The notes under the pieces: generated by a model
The model's database searches: none
What the model was told of the DNA's origin: nothing
The model's input: the letters and a program-made list of their open reading frames with translations, nothing else
Shown: positions 37,145-46,875 of the stretch, one piece after another
Position numbering within the stretch: position 1 is the stretch's first letter
Layout of the letters: every line of letters begins with the position of its first letter
Assembly (NCBI GenBank): GCA_033807695.1
Contig: CM066303.1
Location: 1,550,001-1,614,000, forward strand
DNA from: Daedaleopsis sinensis
Lineage: Eukaryota; Basidiomycota; Agaricomycetes; Polyporales; Polyporaceae
Direction: 5' to 3'
DNA length: 64,000 nt
Translations under genes and position numbers: made by a program

Positions 37145-37650
37145 TGCGCGCGCTGCAGAATCGGAAGAGTAAGATGCACTGGTGCATGATCTGCCTGAAG
37201 CTGTTCCCACTGAGCTGCGGGCTCACGATGCACATGAACTCGCACTCGGGCGCAAAATGTGAGCAACCCTCCTGTTCCCGCACCCGACACTGACTATCTC
37301 CTCTTCATTTGCTTCGTGTCGCTTTGGGACGGGCACAGTGTTCTAGTGCCCAATACTCAGGCTGACGTGCACGAAGAGCTTCGTGGTACACTCAAACGCG
37401 AACTTGCCGTGGCACCTGTGCACGCATGGGATCTTCCCTTCTCCGAGCATGGCGACACATTTCCCTTGCAGTTCACAGTCAGTTCAACACACCGCTCGTG
37501 ACGGACATGCAGGAGGCGGGCACGCTCCCACCGAAGCTGCACTGGGTGCACCCAAGCCTCTCCGCGTGCACGAACATGGGGTTCCTGTACACGGATGGTG
37601 CGGTGTCGGACGAGGATGAGTACTTCCAGCCGGCATGCCGCTGCTGAGGC
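37145..37650 (+). pseudogene. Captured fragment of a C2H2 zinc-finger gene
   Basis: An exon reads HWCMICLKLFPLSCGLTMHM then NSHSGAK with exact C-x2-C-x12-H-x3-H spacing, ending at a GTGAGC donor (37259). Downstream, after degenerate sequence, [20 protein letters not shown] resembles the Lys-Leu-x-Trp-x-x-x-Ser-Leu region that follows fingers in basidiomycete C2H2 proteins. The second finger is destroyed, there is no start codon, and frames do not connect. It is a gene fragment inside the transposon region. Confidence 0.6.
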
Positions 37651-38300
37651 TGCTGCCCCCCATGATGTTGTTGTCGCTGACATAGAGCAGCTCTTACAGT
37701 ATCTCGACCAATTCCTCTTCTTCAAAGCCCACAAACGTGGTCTGTTCCCGGCTTGGATCAAACCCACCGAGGTCGAACCTCCCCCGCACCTGGTGGACTA
37801 CACCACTGCGAAGAACAACACCGTTCTGACGTACAAAGGTAAGCGTCAACACTACATTACAGATTACATTTACTCACAATCATTTGTTCAGACATGGCTC
37901 ACACGAATGCGTATGGTCTGATCCGCGGTCTTCAGTTCTCTGCCTTCGTCTTCCAGTACTACGGTCTCGTTCTGGACTTGCTGATTCTCGGGCTGCAGCA
38001 CGCTAGTGAGATGGCTGGACCTCCCCAGATGCCGAACAACTTCTTGCAGTATCATGACTCTGCCACTGAGACTCGACACCCCATTCGGCTCTATTCGCGC
38101 TACGTCGACAGGATTCACATTCTCTTCCGCTTCACCACCGAGGAGTCTAGGGATCTTATCCAACGATACCTTAGTGCGGACCTGGATCCGACCAACAACA
38201 ACGTCATGGCTACAACATCAAGAATTGCTGGCCGCGCGATTGCCATATGCGTCTCATCAAGCATGACATCAATCTGCAGCTGCTTTTCTCCATGTGCGTG
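37625..38300 (+). pseudogene. Captured fragment of splicing factor PRP8
   Basis: Clear PRP8 segments: [20 protein letters not shown], an internal deletion, then [11 protein letters not shown], an intron, [60 protein letters not shown] and [20 protein letters not shown] one-base loss then shifts the frame; [20 protein letters not shown] follows in the new frame, and the next segment jumps to QLLFSMC, skipping about 35 residues. These are exon pieces of a protein normally over 2300 residues long, with internal deletions and no start or stop of their own, so it is non-functional. An intact PRP8 must exist elsewhere. Confidence 0.88.
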
Positions 38301-39199
38301 CGCTCGAACCGCTCCCCGGACGCTGACGATCTGTCTCCAGGTTCTTGCGTGCCGCCCTGACTATGCTGCGTGCGAAGCAGAGATGCGGCATGCAGCCGGG
38401 GGCGCGCCGTCCATCTCCGCAGACCTGCAGGAGGCAGACCTGCAGGAGCTGCTCTCAAACTGCTCTGTGCAGGCCCGGACATGTGCTCCACGGTAGCGTG
38501 GACACGCACCGGCGAGTCGATTCAATCACTCTCGCGCCGCCGGCTCGTTGTCTGACTCGATGGCCTTGCTGCACCAGCGACTGCCGCGACTGGCACTGAC
38601 AGCCGAGTCCGAGTGCACATACGTTCCACGCATAGTACACGGCCGGCTCAGGGAGCGTACGTGCTTGCTACCACGCTCATACCACCGCTGACTGCTGCTC
38701 CCTTCTCGTCTAGGTCCGACACTCCCACTCGACCGTCCGCCCGGTCCCTTGTCCATGCCAGCCCGAATCGCCTCGCGCCGACCGATCCGTCCGGGACGGC
38801 TCAGACGCGCGGCGTGTGCGTGAGCTGCACCCGAGTCCGACTCGCGCAGGGCTCGCACTGAGTACTTAGTAGCAATACAAGACTGTATTGTAGCTGTACT
38901 GTACCATGTACACACCCTAGCTGATAGTAGCACTCCCCCGCGTCCCCCCCATCACGGGCCCGCCGCCGCTGACCAGCTCCCAGCCTTCCACAGCCTCCTC
39001 CCCTCTCCCCTCTCGCCGGTCTCTCGCCCCAAGGGCGAACGTCGGGCACGCCGCCAGGGCGCCGTGCGAGACCGAGACGAGGAGACGGCGCGGGCCCCGA
39101 GACCGTCCACACTGGGACGCACGCTGGCGGACGTCCGGATCCGCGGCGCAGCGACACTCGGGCACGGCTCGGTGCGTGCTCAGGCACTCGAACTCGGGA
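38301..39199. other. Unassigned GC-rich stretch in transposon region
   Basis: Between the PRP8 and importin fragments. Frames are open but low in information; 38420-38455 has a duplicated GCAGACCTGCAGGAG word. It may contain further unrecognised captured pieces. Confidence 0.35.
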
Positions 39200-39490
39200 C
39201 TCGCAGCGGGGATGCCGTCGTGCCGTCGTGCCGTCGCGGGTGCGCACGAGCAGCGCTAGGCTCACCCTCAAGAACTTCCCTATCAGCACGAGTATGTGAC
39301 CTTCCGATCAAACTATTGCACGCTTCACATGTGGAGTTGTTTACTTGCAGGAAATCACGCACTAAACCGATGATTGTGCAACAAACCGAGTATAGCGACC
39401 ATTGGCTTGCTCTCGACGACGGCACAAAGAACAAGGTCAAGCAGGATGCGCTCATGGCGCTTGCCTCCCCCACGAGTAAGGTTGGCATGG
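39200..39490 (+). pseudogene. Captured fragment of importin-beta1 (Kap95-like)
   Basis: An exon segment reads VPSRVRTSSARLTLKNF, interrupted upstream by an 8-bp tandem duplication (GCCGTCGT). A GTATGT...TTGCAG intron occupies 39292-39350, and the next exon reads QQTEYSDHWLALDDGTKNKV then KQDALMALASPTSK. This matches the N-terminal HEAT repeat region of importin-beta1 (the VRxxAGLxLKN and LASP blocks). After 39480 the similarity stops. No start, no downstream exons. Confidence 0.75.
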
Positions 39491-39846
39491 TTTCAAGTGT
39501 TTGGTTCATATCATATACGTATAATACGACAGAATGGGCTACTACATAGAGTGAGCGCTGTTCAGTGTTAGTGTACAAACATACTCCTGTGCATTCAACT
39601 CACAATGCTATCCGGCTCACTGCCATGGGCATGAAACACAGCAAGTAGAATATTGCGCTTCAGGTGATTGAGCTCTAGTCTACAATGTGTGAGCTCGAGG
39701 CTGATCTAGCTTGGGGGAGGTGTCGGAGGTATGTTAGACCACTATCATCTGTGATCCGCCTCTTACAACTCTCCTCATCCAGGCAAACAACTATGAAGAG
39801 TTTCCTAAAAACGAGTGCAAGTACTCGGCAGTGAGCGCGTCAATGT

Positions 39847-40045
39847 GCGCACCACGGTATCATTGTCACGGCAGCGAGCGTGTCGATGCGCGAGCCAGCA
39901 CACGACTGTTGTGACAGCGATCATTGTCGCGGCAGCGAGCACGTCGATGCACACGACTCTTGCAACCGTAGCGATCATTGTCGCGGCAGTGAGCACATCG
40001 ATGCGCGAGCTAGCACACGGCCACTGCGTCAGCGTGCACATCCTA
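39847..40045. repeat. About 60-bp tandem repeat array (roughly three units)
   Basis: Units start with CATTGTCxCGGCAGxGAGC and a following xxxTCGATGCxCGAGC at about 39860, 39920 and 39981. A decayed fourth unit may lie near 40107. Copies differ by about 10-20 percent. Confidence 0.65.
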
Positions 40046-40786
40046 AGTCAAACACCCTTTCTTGTATGCGCACTGCGCGAATATGCTCGGCATTGTGCCA
40101 TGGTCATTGTCGTGATCGCACCAACGTCGTTGATGCGCCTTCTTGCCCCATCAGCAATCAGCGGCGCGCGGTGGCACACATGCGACCCGGATGGCTGCCC
40201 GGAATCGTAAGTAATCATCCACGCTTGAAACTGCCCTCCATCCGCAGTTAGCCAACTCACTCCGCATTTGCAGGAGTCATTTCCGGAATCGTCGTCGTCG
40301 GGATTCGCGGCGGCGGAGCGCTGAAACGAAGGTTCTGCCTCGAGGATTTCGTGTGTGGTAACGACAAGGTAGATGTCCTTCATGTTTCCATATTTGACCT
40401 CCAGTATATTGAACTCAAATCAAAATCTTCCACAGGAAGTCAGAAGAGCTCCTTCTGAAGCCGCCCTCGACTGTATCTTTACGGGTACGTCTTTTTTTGG
40501 ATGCTCATGTATCGAAACTTACTGACTCCTCCTCGAAATCTTTACGGTTATGCTACAGATGCAGGCCAATCCGGATCAGGCGGCCACAACCGGTTCGATG
40601 CAACACATTGAGCGTGAACGTGGGCGAACAATATATAAGGTCAGCTCACTGCAGCGTCCATCCCCATCCCAAGTCCTCACAGCTCACTCACCTTGCAAAT
40701 TCTTGTCTCCCTCTCTAAGTCACCCGGTGCGTACACTCCACGTCTTACTCCTGTTATTTGCTTAATAATGTCTTTTCCTAGCTTCT
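40046..40786. other. Spacer before the DUF6698 gene
   Basis: Minus-strand frame 40048-40383 includes an acidic stretch (AAANPDDDDSGNDS) that might be another captured piece, not identified. A TATA box lies at 40631-40638, and a likely 5'-UTR intron ends with CTAG just before the ATG at 40787. Confidence 0.4.
40631..40638 (+). promoter_or_regulatory. TATA box of the DUF6698 gene
   Basis: ATATATAAGG about 150 nt before the ATG, with a probable leader intron between. Confidence 0.5.
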
Positions 40787-43700
40787 ATGCCTCAAGTTCG
40801 ATTCCATCGCTACGACAACGACGACGGCGACAGGGAGCACTTCGACCTCAACGTCTCCGGTGATGAATCGGACGATGACGGTGTGCGACTTCCACCTCCA
40901 CCTCCACCTCGTCGCGCACCCGTTGTTCACGCGCCCGCTCCTCGTGCACCCGCCCCTCGCGCGGCAACCTTTATCCCTGCTCCTCGAACCGCTGCACCTC
41001 ACCCTCCCGCTGTCGCTGCACCTCACCCTCCCGCTGTCGCTGCACCTCACCCTACCGCTGTCGCTGCACTGGCTGCCGTACACGCCGCACCCGTACCCCC
41101 ACCTGTTGCTGCCGCACCTCCACCGATCCGCACGACGACCGACATGCGTGTCGCAACTCTCATGGAGATGGTGCCGGCCCAAGCAACTATGAATGAGTTA
41201 ATTGAGGTGCGCGTGTCTTACTCGAGCCTGGTGCCCTGTGCTTACGTGTTTCGTTAGTTTGTGCGCGAAGCCCAAGTGTTGATTCACTCACTTCAAACAG
41301 AAGTCCAGGAGCTGTACGACAACGCTGCTGCCACCTCCAGTGTTTGCAGCGAATGTCAGAAGGCGATAAAGAAGTCGAAGAGGAAGGTCATCAAGGACGC
41401 GCCCCCTGGTTCGGAAGGGCTCCAAGAACAGTACAGACTGGCGGGGCGCGAGTACGCACTCCTGGTGCGGCCATGGCCATCACGACCAGCACTGGCGATC
41501 ACCGAACGTCCTAGCATCGATTCGAAAGATCCTGTCCAACGGTACGCCACTGCAAAGTCCCAGCGACTCGCTATCGCTGCCGAGATCCATTCGTTCCTGC
41601 CCGACTATATGATTGAAGCCATGTGCGAGCCATGGGTTATCCCTACGGTATGTCTACTTATATTACTACAATCTTTGTTGCTAACCATCCCCTTCCTTCC
41701 AGTTCAGTGGCTCGGTTATCCAGCACAAGGGGCATATGCTCGCAAAGATCCGGCAGAACCGCGCAGCAATCTTCTCGCACATTCCCGATATTGACAGCAA
41801 TCTTGAGTTCTGGCGCGGTACTTCACAGCACTTCCCACCGTCCTTCTTCCCAGCAGGCCAGAATGGGGTGATGCCGAAGGTATTCTGTCAGGCCACGATT
41901 GTCAAGGTACGTAAGGTCATGACTCCATGACCTGTGGTATGTATTAAACACCACACTGACATATGTATGACCTATTACAGATCCTACTCGTCTGCAATTT
42001 TGGTGCAGGGGCTCTCGTCGAGAACCACGTTCCCCGCTCTAACTGCACTGCCATTCTTTGGGCGGTGAATGAAGTTACGCCCGGTATGATTGCACTAGCG
42101 GCTTGCATCGTGCGTATTGACTGCTCTTCATGCGCGATCCATTACTAATTTCCTGTGTTCTATAGCTGCGGTATCTCCTTACTGGGGAGTCCACCTTCAA
42201 ACAGACGTGGGAGAAGCATTTCGACTTCTACCTTCGATTCCTCTTGTGGATGCGTCTAAACCAGGCTGACGTCTATCAACGTCTGATTGCCTGGCTTGGC
42301 GAGGCCGTGTTTCCCAACTCGAACACAGCTGAGGACTCCTCCGACCCATCTCAGCAGCAGCCAAAGCCAGGGGAGATCTCCTCGACTCCGTTCGACACTA
42401 TGAACGAAGCTTGGAACAAGCTCGATTGGACAATGCCAGGTGCCGAGGATGTGCTCCCAGAGGTCTCAAACCAGCCCGTTGAATATGTCAGTGCTCTCTT
42501 CCGCCAGTCTGTCAGGTTGACTTCCGAAGTGGAAGTACAACAATTCATCATGTCGACATCCATCTCTGCTGCCCACCCCGCGATTGTAGAACAGTGCATC
42601 TCGTCATTCCGCGGCCCAGCAGTCTTACAAGATTACATCTCATCTTCGACATCTATCTCTGCTGTGCGTCCCCCGCGTGCCTCATCTTCCCTCCTCCCTA
42701 TCGTCTATGAGTCAGACTCCAGCTCTGGCTCCGAGTACTACTACGAGGTGCGCGGTGCCCGCTCCCAAAGGCCCATGCGTTACAACCCCGAAGTTCCCTA
42801 TTCACCTGCAGGATCTTCTGCGGAAGATTCTGCCTGTGACTCCGCATCCGAGCATGCACCGGATGTCTTCCCAGCCACGAACATCACGCGGAATGTTGCG
42901 CAGGACGTCTTTGTGTCCCCGGCCATTGCACAAGCTGGGTGTTTGGGCGTGAACGTTGTGCAGGTCCCGGAAGTCGCGCCGGGTGTCGCACAGGTCCCAG
43001 ATGTCGCGCAGGTCCCGGATGTCGCGCAGGTCCCGGGCATCGCGCGGGGCGTCGCGCAGGTCCCGGACGTCGCGCGGGGTGTCGCACAGGTCCCAGGCAT
43101 CGCGCAGCGGGGTGTCGTGCAGGTCCCGGATGTTGCGCGGGGTGTCGCACAGGTCCCGGATGTCGCGCAGGTCCCGGGCATCGCGCAGGGCGTCGCGCAG
43201 GTCCCGGATGTCGCGCAGGTCCCGGGCATCGCGCGGGGCGTCGCGCAGGTCCCGGATGTCGCGCGGGGTGTCGCACAGGTCCCAGGCATCGCGCAGCGGG
43301 GTGTCGTGCAGGTCCCGGATGTTGCGCGGGGCATCGCACAGGTCCCGGATGTCGTGCAGGTCCCGGATGTCGCGCAGGTCCCGGACGTTGCGCGGGGTGT
43401 CGCACAGGTCCCAGGCATCGCGCGGCAGGGTGTCGCGCAGGTCCTGGACGTCACGCGGGGCGTTGCACAGGTCCCAGGCATCGCGCGGGGCATCACACAG
43501 GTCCCAGATGTCGTGCAGGTCCCAGATGTCGTGCAGGTCCCGGATGCTGCACAGAACCTACCTGGCAAGCCGACGAGGACTCGCGCAACTCGCAACACCC
43601 CAGGTCCAGTTCCTGGCCCGTCAGTAGAGACTGGCGAGGAGGCTCCCGCTGCTGCTAAGAAACAACTTCGGCCCCGAGGCCGGAAGAACACGGTGACCGA

Positions 43701-43827
43701 TGAAGGGGCGGCTGACCTCGAAGCACACGAGCCTGAGGATGCCACTCTCCCTTCTCGTTCTGAGCGTGGTGGTCGCGGCCACGGTCGTGGCCGTGGTCGC
43801 GGTCGTGGTCGCGGTAAGGCTGTTTAA
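40787..43827 (+). CDS. DUF6698-domain protein with long VPQV-type repeat
   Basis: Five exons, 40787-41206, 41258-41647, 41703-41906, 41981-42109, 42166-43827, give 934 residues with no break. The N-terminus is acidic then Pro/Ala-rich (HPPAVAAP repeats). The middle part carries an EVTPGMIALAACILRYLLTG motif followed by FDFYLRFLLWMRLNQADVY, the DUF6698 signature (unknown function). Residues about 660-860 are tandem variants of VAQVPDVA and GIARGVAQVP (21-24 nt units). The C-terminus is basic, an RGRGRGRGRG stretch like RGG RNA/DNA-binding tails. It follows the transposase on the same strand and may be an accessory protein of the transposon. That link is inferred from position only. Confidence 0.8.
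42956..43560 (+). repeat. Coding minisatellite of 21-24 nt units
   Basis: More than twenty units around CAGGTCCCGGATGTCGCG, encoding QVPDVA, QVPGIA and RGV blocks. Higher-order copies of about 180 nt are visible (43009-43160 resembles 43189-43340). All three plus frames stay open because the unit length is a multiple of three. Confidence 0.9.
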
Positions 43828-44417
43828 ATCATGTTGTCAAGTAGTCGTAGCCCTTGGCCGTCTGGTATGGACAGGGTGTACTCAGAAATGTTGTGCTCAA
43901 TAAGGTCGGATGTAGTCTTGCAGCTGCCAATGTATTCGAACTGTGCTACCACTCGTGTTGAATCGTTCATGAATTGACCTTGTATTCATTGACTTGAATC
44001 TCTGAACTATCATGAATAGCCTTCAAGGTAAGTAAACATTAACTGATCTACGCGAGATTTGTGTTCAATCAATCTGGATGGCATCAACATTGACTAGCGT
44101 ATATCCGGGATGTCAATATTGAATGTCCGAACTGATTGGCAATATCTAGGCATCAAGGGCCGTCTAGATACAACTGGATAGATCTATGTTAATTCTGACA
44201 TTGGCATCGGATTAGATCGTGTAGACGCCTATCGGTTGTTCATCTTGACCGCCATTCGCACCACTTAGCGTCTACCCTCCTCGCTCGAGGTGTCTCACGC
44301 ACCGTGGCTGAACCTACCCTCCTCCTCCTCTATCCAATTTGACTATCGATATGCAGGCGCTGCTTGCTGCGTGCCTCCGTTCTCGCCGCGTGACCTCGAC
44401 CTTGGGGACCGGGTGAG
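43828..44417. other. 3' flank and probable right end of the Plavaka element
   Basis: No gene. AT-rich, with GGCCGTCTAGATAC at 44158-44171, a near inverse of the word at 32573-32586. Confidence 0.4.
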
Positions 44418-45372
44418 ATGCCGAGAGCTGTAGCGAGCACATTTGCACGTCGCAGCGCCGTAGTAGTATGTGCGTTCGTCCTCAAGCGGACCTCCCATAT
44501 CATGCTTCCTCCTCCTTCTGGAGAGAAGTCTTCTCATGTTGCAGATACCACGCTACCGTGCTGGTGTCCCAGCTGTGGAGGAACTAGCAAGTCCGGACGT
44601 TCGCGACGGCGGCATGCTGCCCGTGTCCTCTCGACCTTTACCTCGCCTTTGCTCCGACTCCCGTCCGACACCGCAGCCCCTTCTGGTGCCGACAAACTTG
44701 CAGCCTTGAATCCAAGCGGTACGAAGGGCAATAAACGTGCATCTTCCAGCGCGAGCAGGTCAGGCCCGCTGCACAAACAGGCTCGTGTGGAGCCCTCTCT
44801 GCCATCCGATCTGGTAGGCGACGTACACGGCGGGCGGGGAGACGAGGTACCAGGTGACGGTGCGGATGGGTTTTCTGTCTCTTTTGACGTCTACTTTCCA
44901 GTAAGTTCGCAGCTAGATGTTATGTGTTCTTTCACTAATCTATCGGGAACAACTTACAGGCTGAGCAAACCATCGCCGAGCCCACTTTGCCAGTTGAAGT
45001 CATTGATGCCCCCATACCCTCCACCGGTGAGGTGCCCGAGCGTATGCGGCATTCGAACGAGGTCTTCCCGGTGTCGAGGGGCTTATCTCTATCGCCTGAA
45101 CCTGTGACGGAGTCTGTAAATCCCGCACATCATACCGTTGCTTCCGCGACGGCTCCAGATCCAGGCTCTCTAGAAGACGACTTAGACGATGACCCTCTTC
45201 CTTTTCCTCTGTTCTCTGGCATATCAGACACAGATCCTACCTCTTTTCAGGCTCCGGGCGGCCTCCCGGGCGGCCCCGCTGATGATATCCCTTTCGAGGA
45301 GTCCGCACAGAGCACGGGGATCCCTCCGGTTGCCGTCTACGACGAGCTACTCATCGCGCAGAAGTTCATACT
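44418..45372 (+). pseudogene. Truncated 5' end of a transposon-type protein gene
   Basis: Starts MPRAVASTFARRSAVVV and includes LPCWCPSCGG...RRRHA, a Cys/His cluster like the N-terminal zinc motif of basidiomycete CACTA/Tnp2-like and related transposon proteins. One intron ends near 44959 (TTACAG). The next exon is acidic and Pro/Ser-rich and reaches PVAVYDELLIAQKF. At 45371 the reading runs into the duplicated block shared with 17070, where similarity to any transposon gene ends. Assignment to a transposon family is tentative. Confidence 0.45.
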
Positions 45373-45640
45373 AGGCTGGGCTGACGATCACTGCAATGTG
45401 TCACGAGCCGCTCGACCTGTAGAAGCTGAGAGCAGATCCGACATAGATCGATTGACAACGATGAGATTCGCACCACCTCTATTCTTCCTTTTGCCTCCTC
45501 ACATCCTTCTCGCGCGGCAGACTATATGAAACCCAATCCCAATTATCTTGACAGCTACAATACAAAACGCCTAGCATCAACCATATGGTCACACGCTCAG
45601 AAGAACACACTCCGCAGCAGAGACCGCCCAAGCAACTCGT

Positions 45641-46275
45641 TCACGCGATGGCGATCTTCTTCGGGGCCATCTCAGGTGTCGTCCGCGGGAAGGTCACCGT
45701 CAAGACGCCGTCGACCATGGACGCCTTGATCTCCTCAGGCTGCACACACACCCGTCAGCAATCCCCATCTTTGTGTCGCGAGACTATATACTGCAACGGA
45801 TGTACGTACCTTGATGCCCTGAGGGAGCGGCAGCGCCCTCGAGAACTTGCCGAAGCGGCGCTCGCGCACGGCGTAGCCCTTCTCGTCGCGCTCGCTGGAC
45901 ACGCTCGACTCGCCAGAGACACTGAGGACGTTGTCCTTGACGTCGATCTGGACGTTCTCCTTCGTCAGCCCGGGGAGCTCGAACGTCGCCGTGATGAGGT
46001 TCTTGTCCTTGTCCTCGTGCAGGTCCATCCTGTCGCGTCCCGTCAGTCTCGCTCCCCGCGCGTATCCAGCGGATGCAGTAGGCGATGGAGCAGTCAGGTA
46101 CTCACCTTGGACGCATGGGCCACGAGGCGGCATTCGCGTTCTCCTGGTTGCGGTGCGCAACGGCGCCGGACGATCCCTGGGCGCCGCCAGTGCGTGCGTT
46201 GAACGCCTCGTCGAAGAGGCGGTCGAAGTCGGCGATGGAGTAGAAGGGCTCGGTGAAGAAGGTGGAGAGGGACAT
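45641..46275 (-). CDS. Small heat shock protein, Hsp20/alpha-crystallin family (copy 3)
   Basis: 162-residue sHSP, near-identical to copy 2. Exons: 46106-46275, 45810-46029, 45641-45739. It has the same N-terminal arm (MSLSTFFTEPFYSIADFDRLF) and alpha-crystallin strands, and a C-terminus KKIAIA shared with copy 1, not copy 2. It therefore has the upstream features of copy 2 and the 3' end of copy 1, and looks like the source copy linking both duplications. Promoter TATA and heat shock element conserved. No lesion. Confidence 0.92.
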
Positions 46276-46412
46276 GTTTCGAGTTGTAAGGGTCGTTAAG
46301 GGAGTAGAAGAGGGTTAGAGGGTATGTGGTGAGACTCGAGAGGAAAGCGGTCGATGAACTGTGAACTTGGGTACTTTCGTCTAGCTGAGGAGACATTCGT
46401 CAACAGAGCGGC

Positions 46413-46424
46413 CCTATATATGCG
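46413..46424 (-). promoter_or_regulatory. TATA box of sHSP copy 3
   Basis: CCCTATATATG on the plus strand, about 140 nt before the ATG at 46275. Confidence 0.6.
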
Positions 46425-46440
46425 CCGCGCACATTGCGTT

Positions 46441-46453
46441 GAATGTTCGAGAA
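46441..46453 (-). promoter_or_regulatory. Heat shock element of sHSP copy 3
   Basis: GAATGTTCGAGAA: GAA/TTC/GAA at 5-bp spacing, same position relative to the TATA box as in copies 1 and 2. Confidence 0.75.
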
Positions 46454-46875
46454 TGGATTCATCGAGAACAGGTGCGTTGGTGGTATGATGGGAGAGGTGA
46501 AGTCATTACGCGCGCTACATACCGGCGCCTGTGTCTGGATTGTTCGAGACTTGGCGCGCTCGCGTCGGATTGCGTTCGATACGCACGCCGTATCGTCGCG
46601 CAAATTCCTCAATGTTCTCTAAGCTCGCCACTAAGTATGCCATATACGTACATACCCGTCGCTCTCGTATTGCAGATGTGGCTGGAGTCCGAGTCATAGC
46701 CGATCAGAGCCAATCTTGTCCCGAGTGTCCCGAGCACGACATGCTAGTCAAAACAACAGGTGCACTGGCAGAACACGCGGAAGCTCGGACAGGCCCTCCT
46801 CCATGCTGAAATTCGCAGGAAATCTCAGCACACTCAGTAGGTAAAGTGGTAAAGTGCAAGTATCTACACACCTCA

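Larger units (their letters stand above)
32540..44240 (+). mobile_element. Plavaka-type DNA transposon region with captured gene fragments
   Basis: About 11.7 kb containing, all readable on the plus strand, a full-length Plavaka-family transposase, decayed exon pieces of at least three host genes, a short tandem repeat and a DUF6698 gene. The proposed limits come from weak inverted words near both ends (GTTATCTAGACG at the left; its inverse around 44158-44171) and are uncertain. Plavaka elements are CACTA-superfamily relatives known from basidiomycetes. Confidence 0.6.
45371..46545. repeat. Segmental duplication unit carrying sHSP copy 3
   Basis: Collinear with 17070-18190; its part from 45655 onward is also collinear with 26957-28467. 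The three-way overlap is the sHSP gene and promoter. Confidence 0.82.

Noticed and set aside
42956..43560. Regular repeats that could look like a CRISPR array
   Set aside because: Units are contiguous with no unique spacers, encode protein in frame and lie in a eukaryotic gene.
42798..43745. Long minus- and alternate-frame open readings over the DUF6698 repeat
   Set aside because: The repeat unit is a multiple of three and lacks stops in several frames. Only the frame continuous with upstream exons carries a recognisable domain.
32540..44240. Possible KDZ or Helitron identity of the large element
   Set aside because: The transposase blocks (YADKTRLSTFG, RNGEGFGGG, ILSADYEEQ) match the Plavaka type. 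No helicase or Rep motif of a Helitron was seen.
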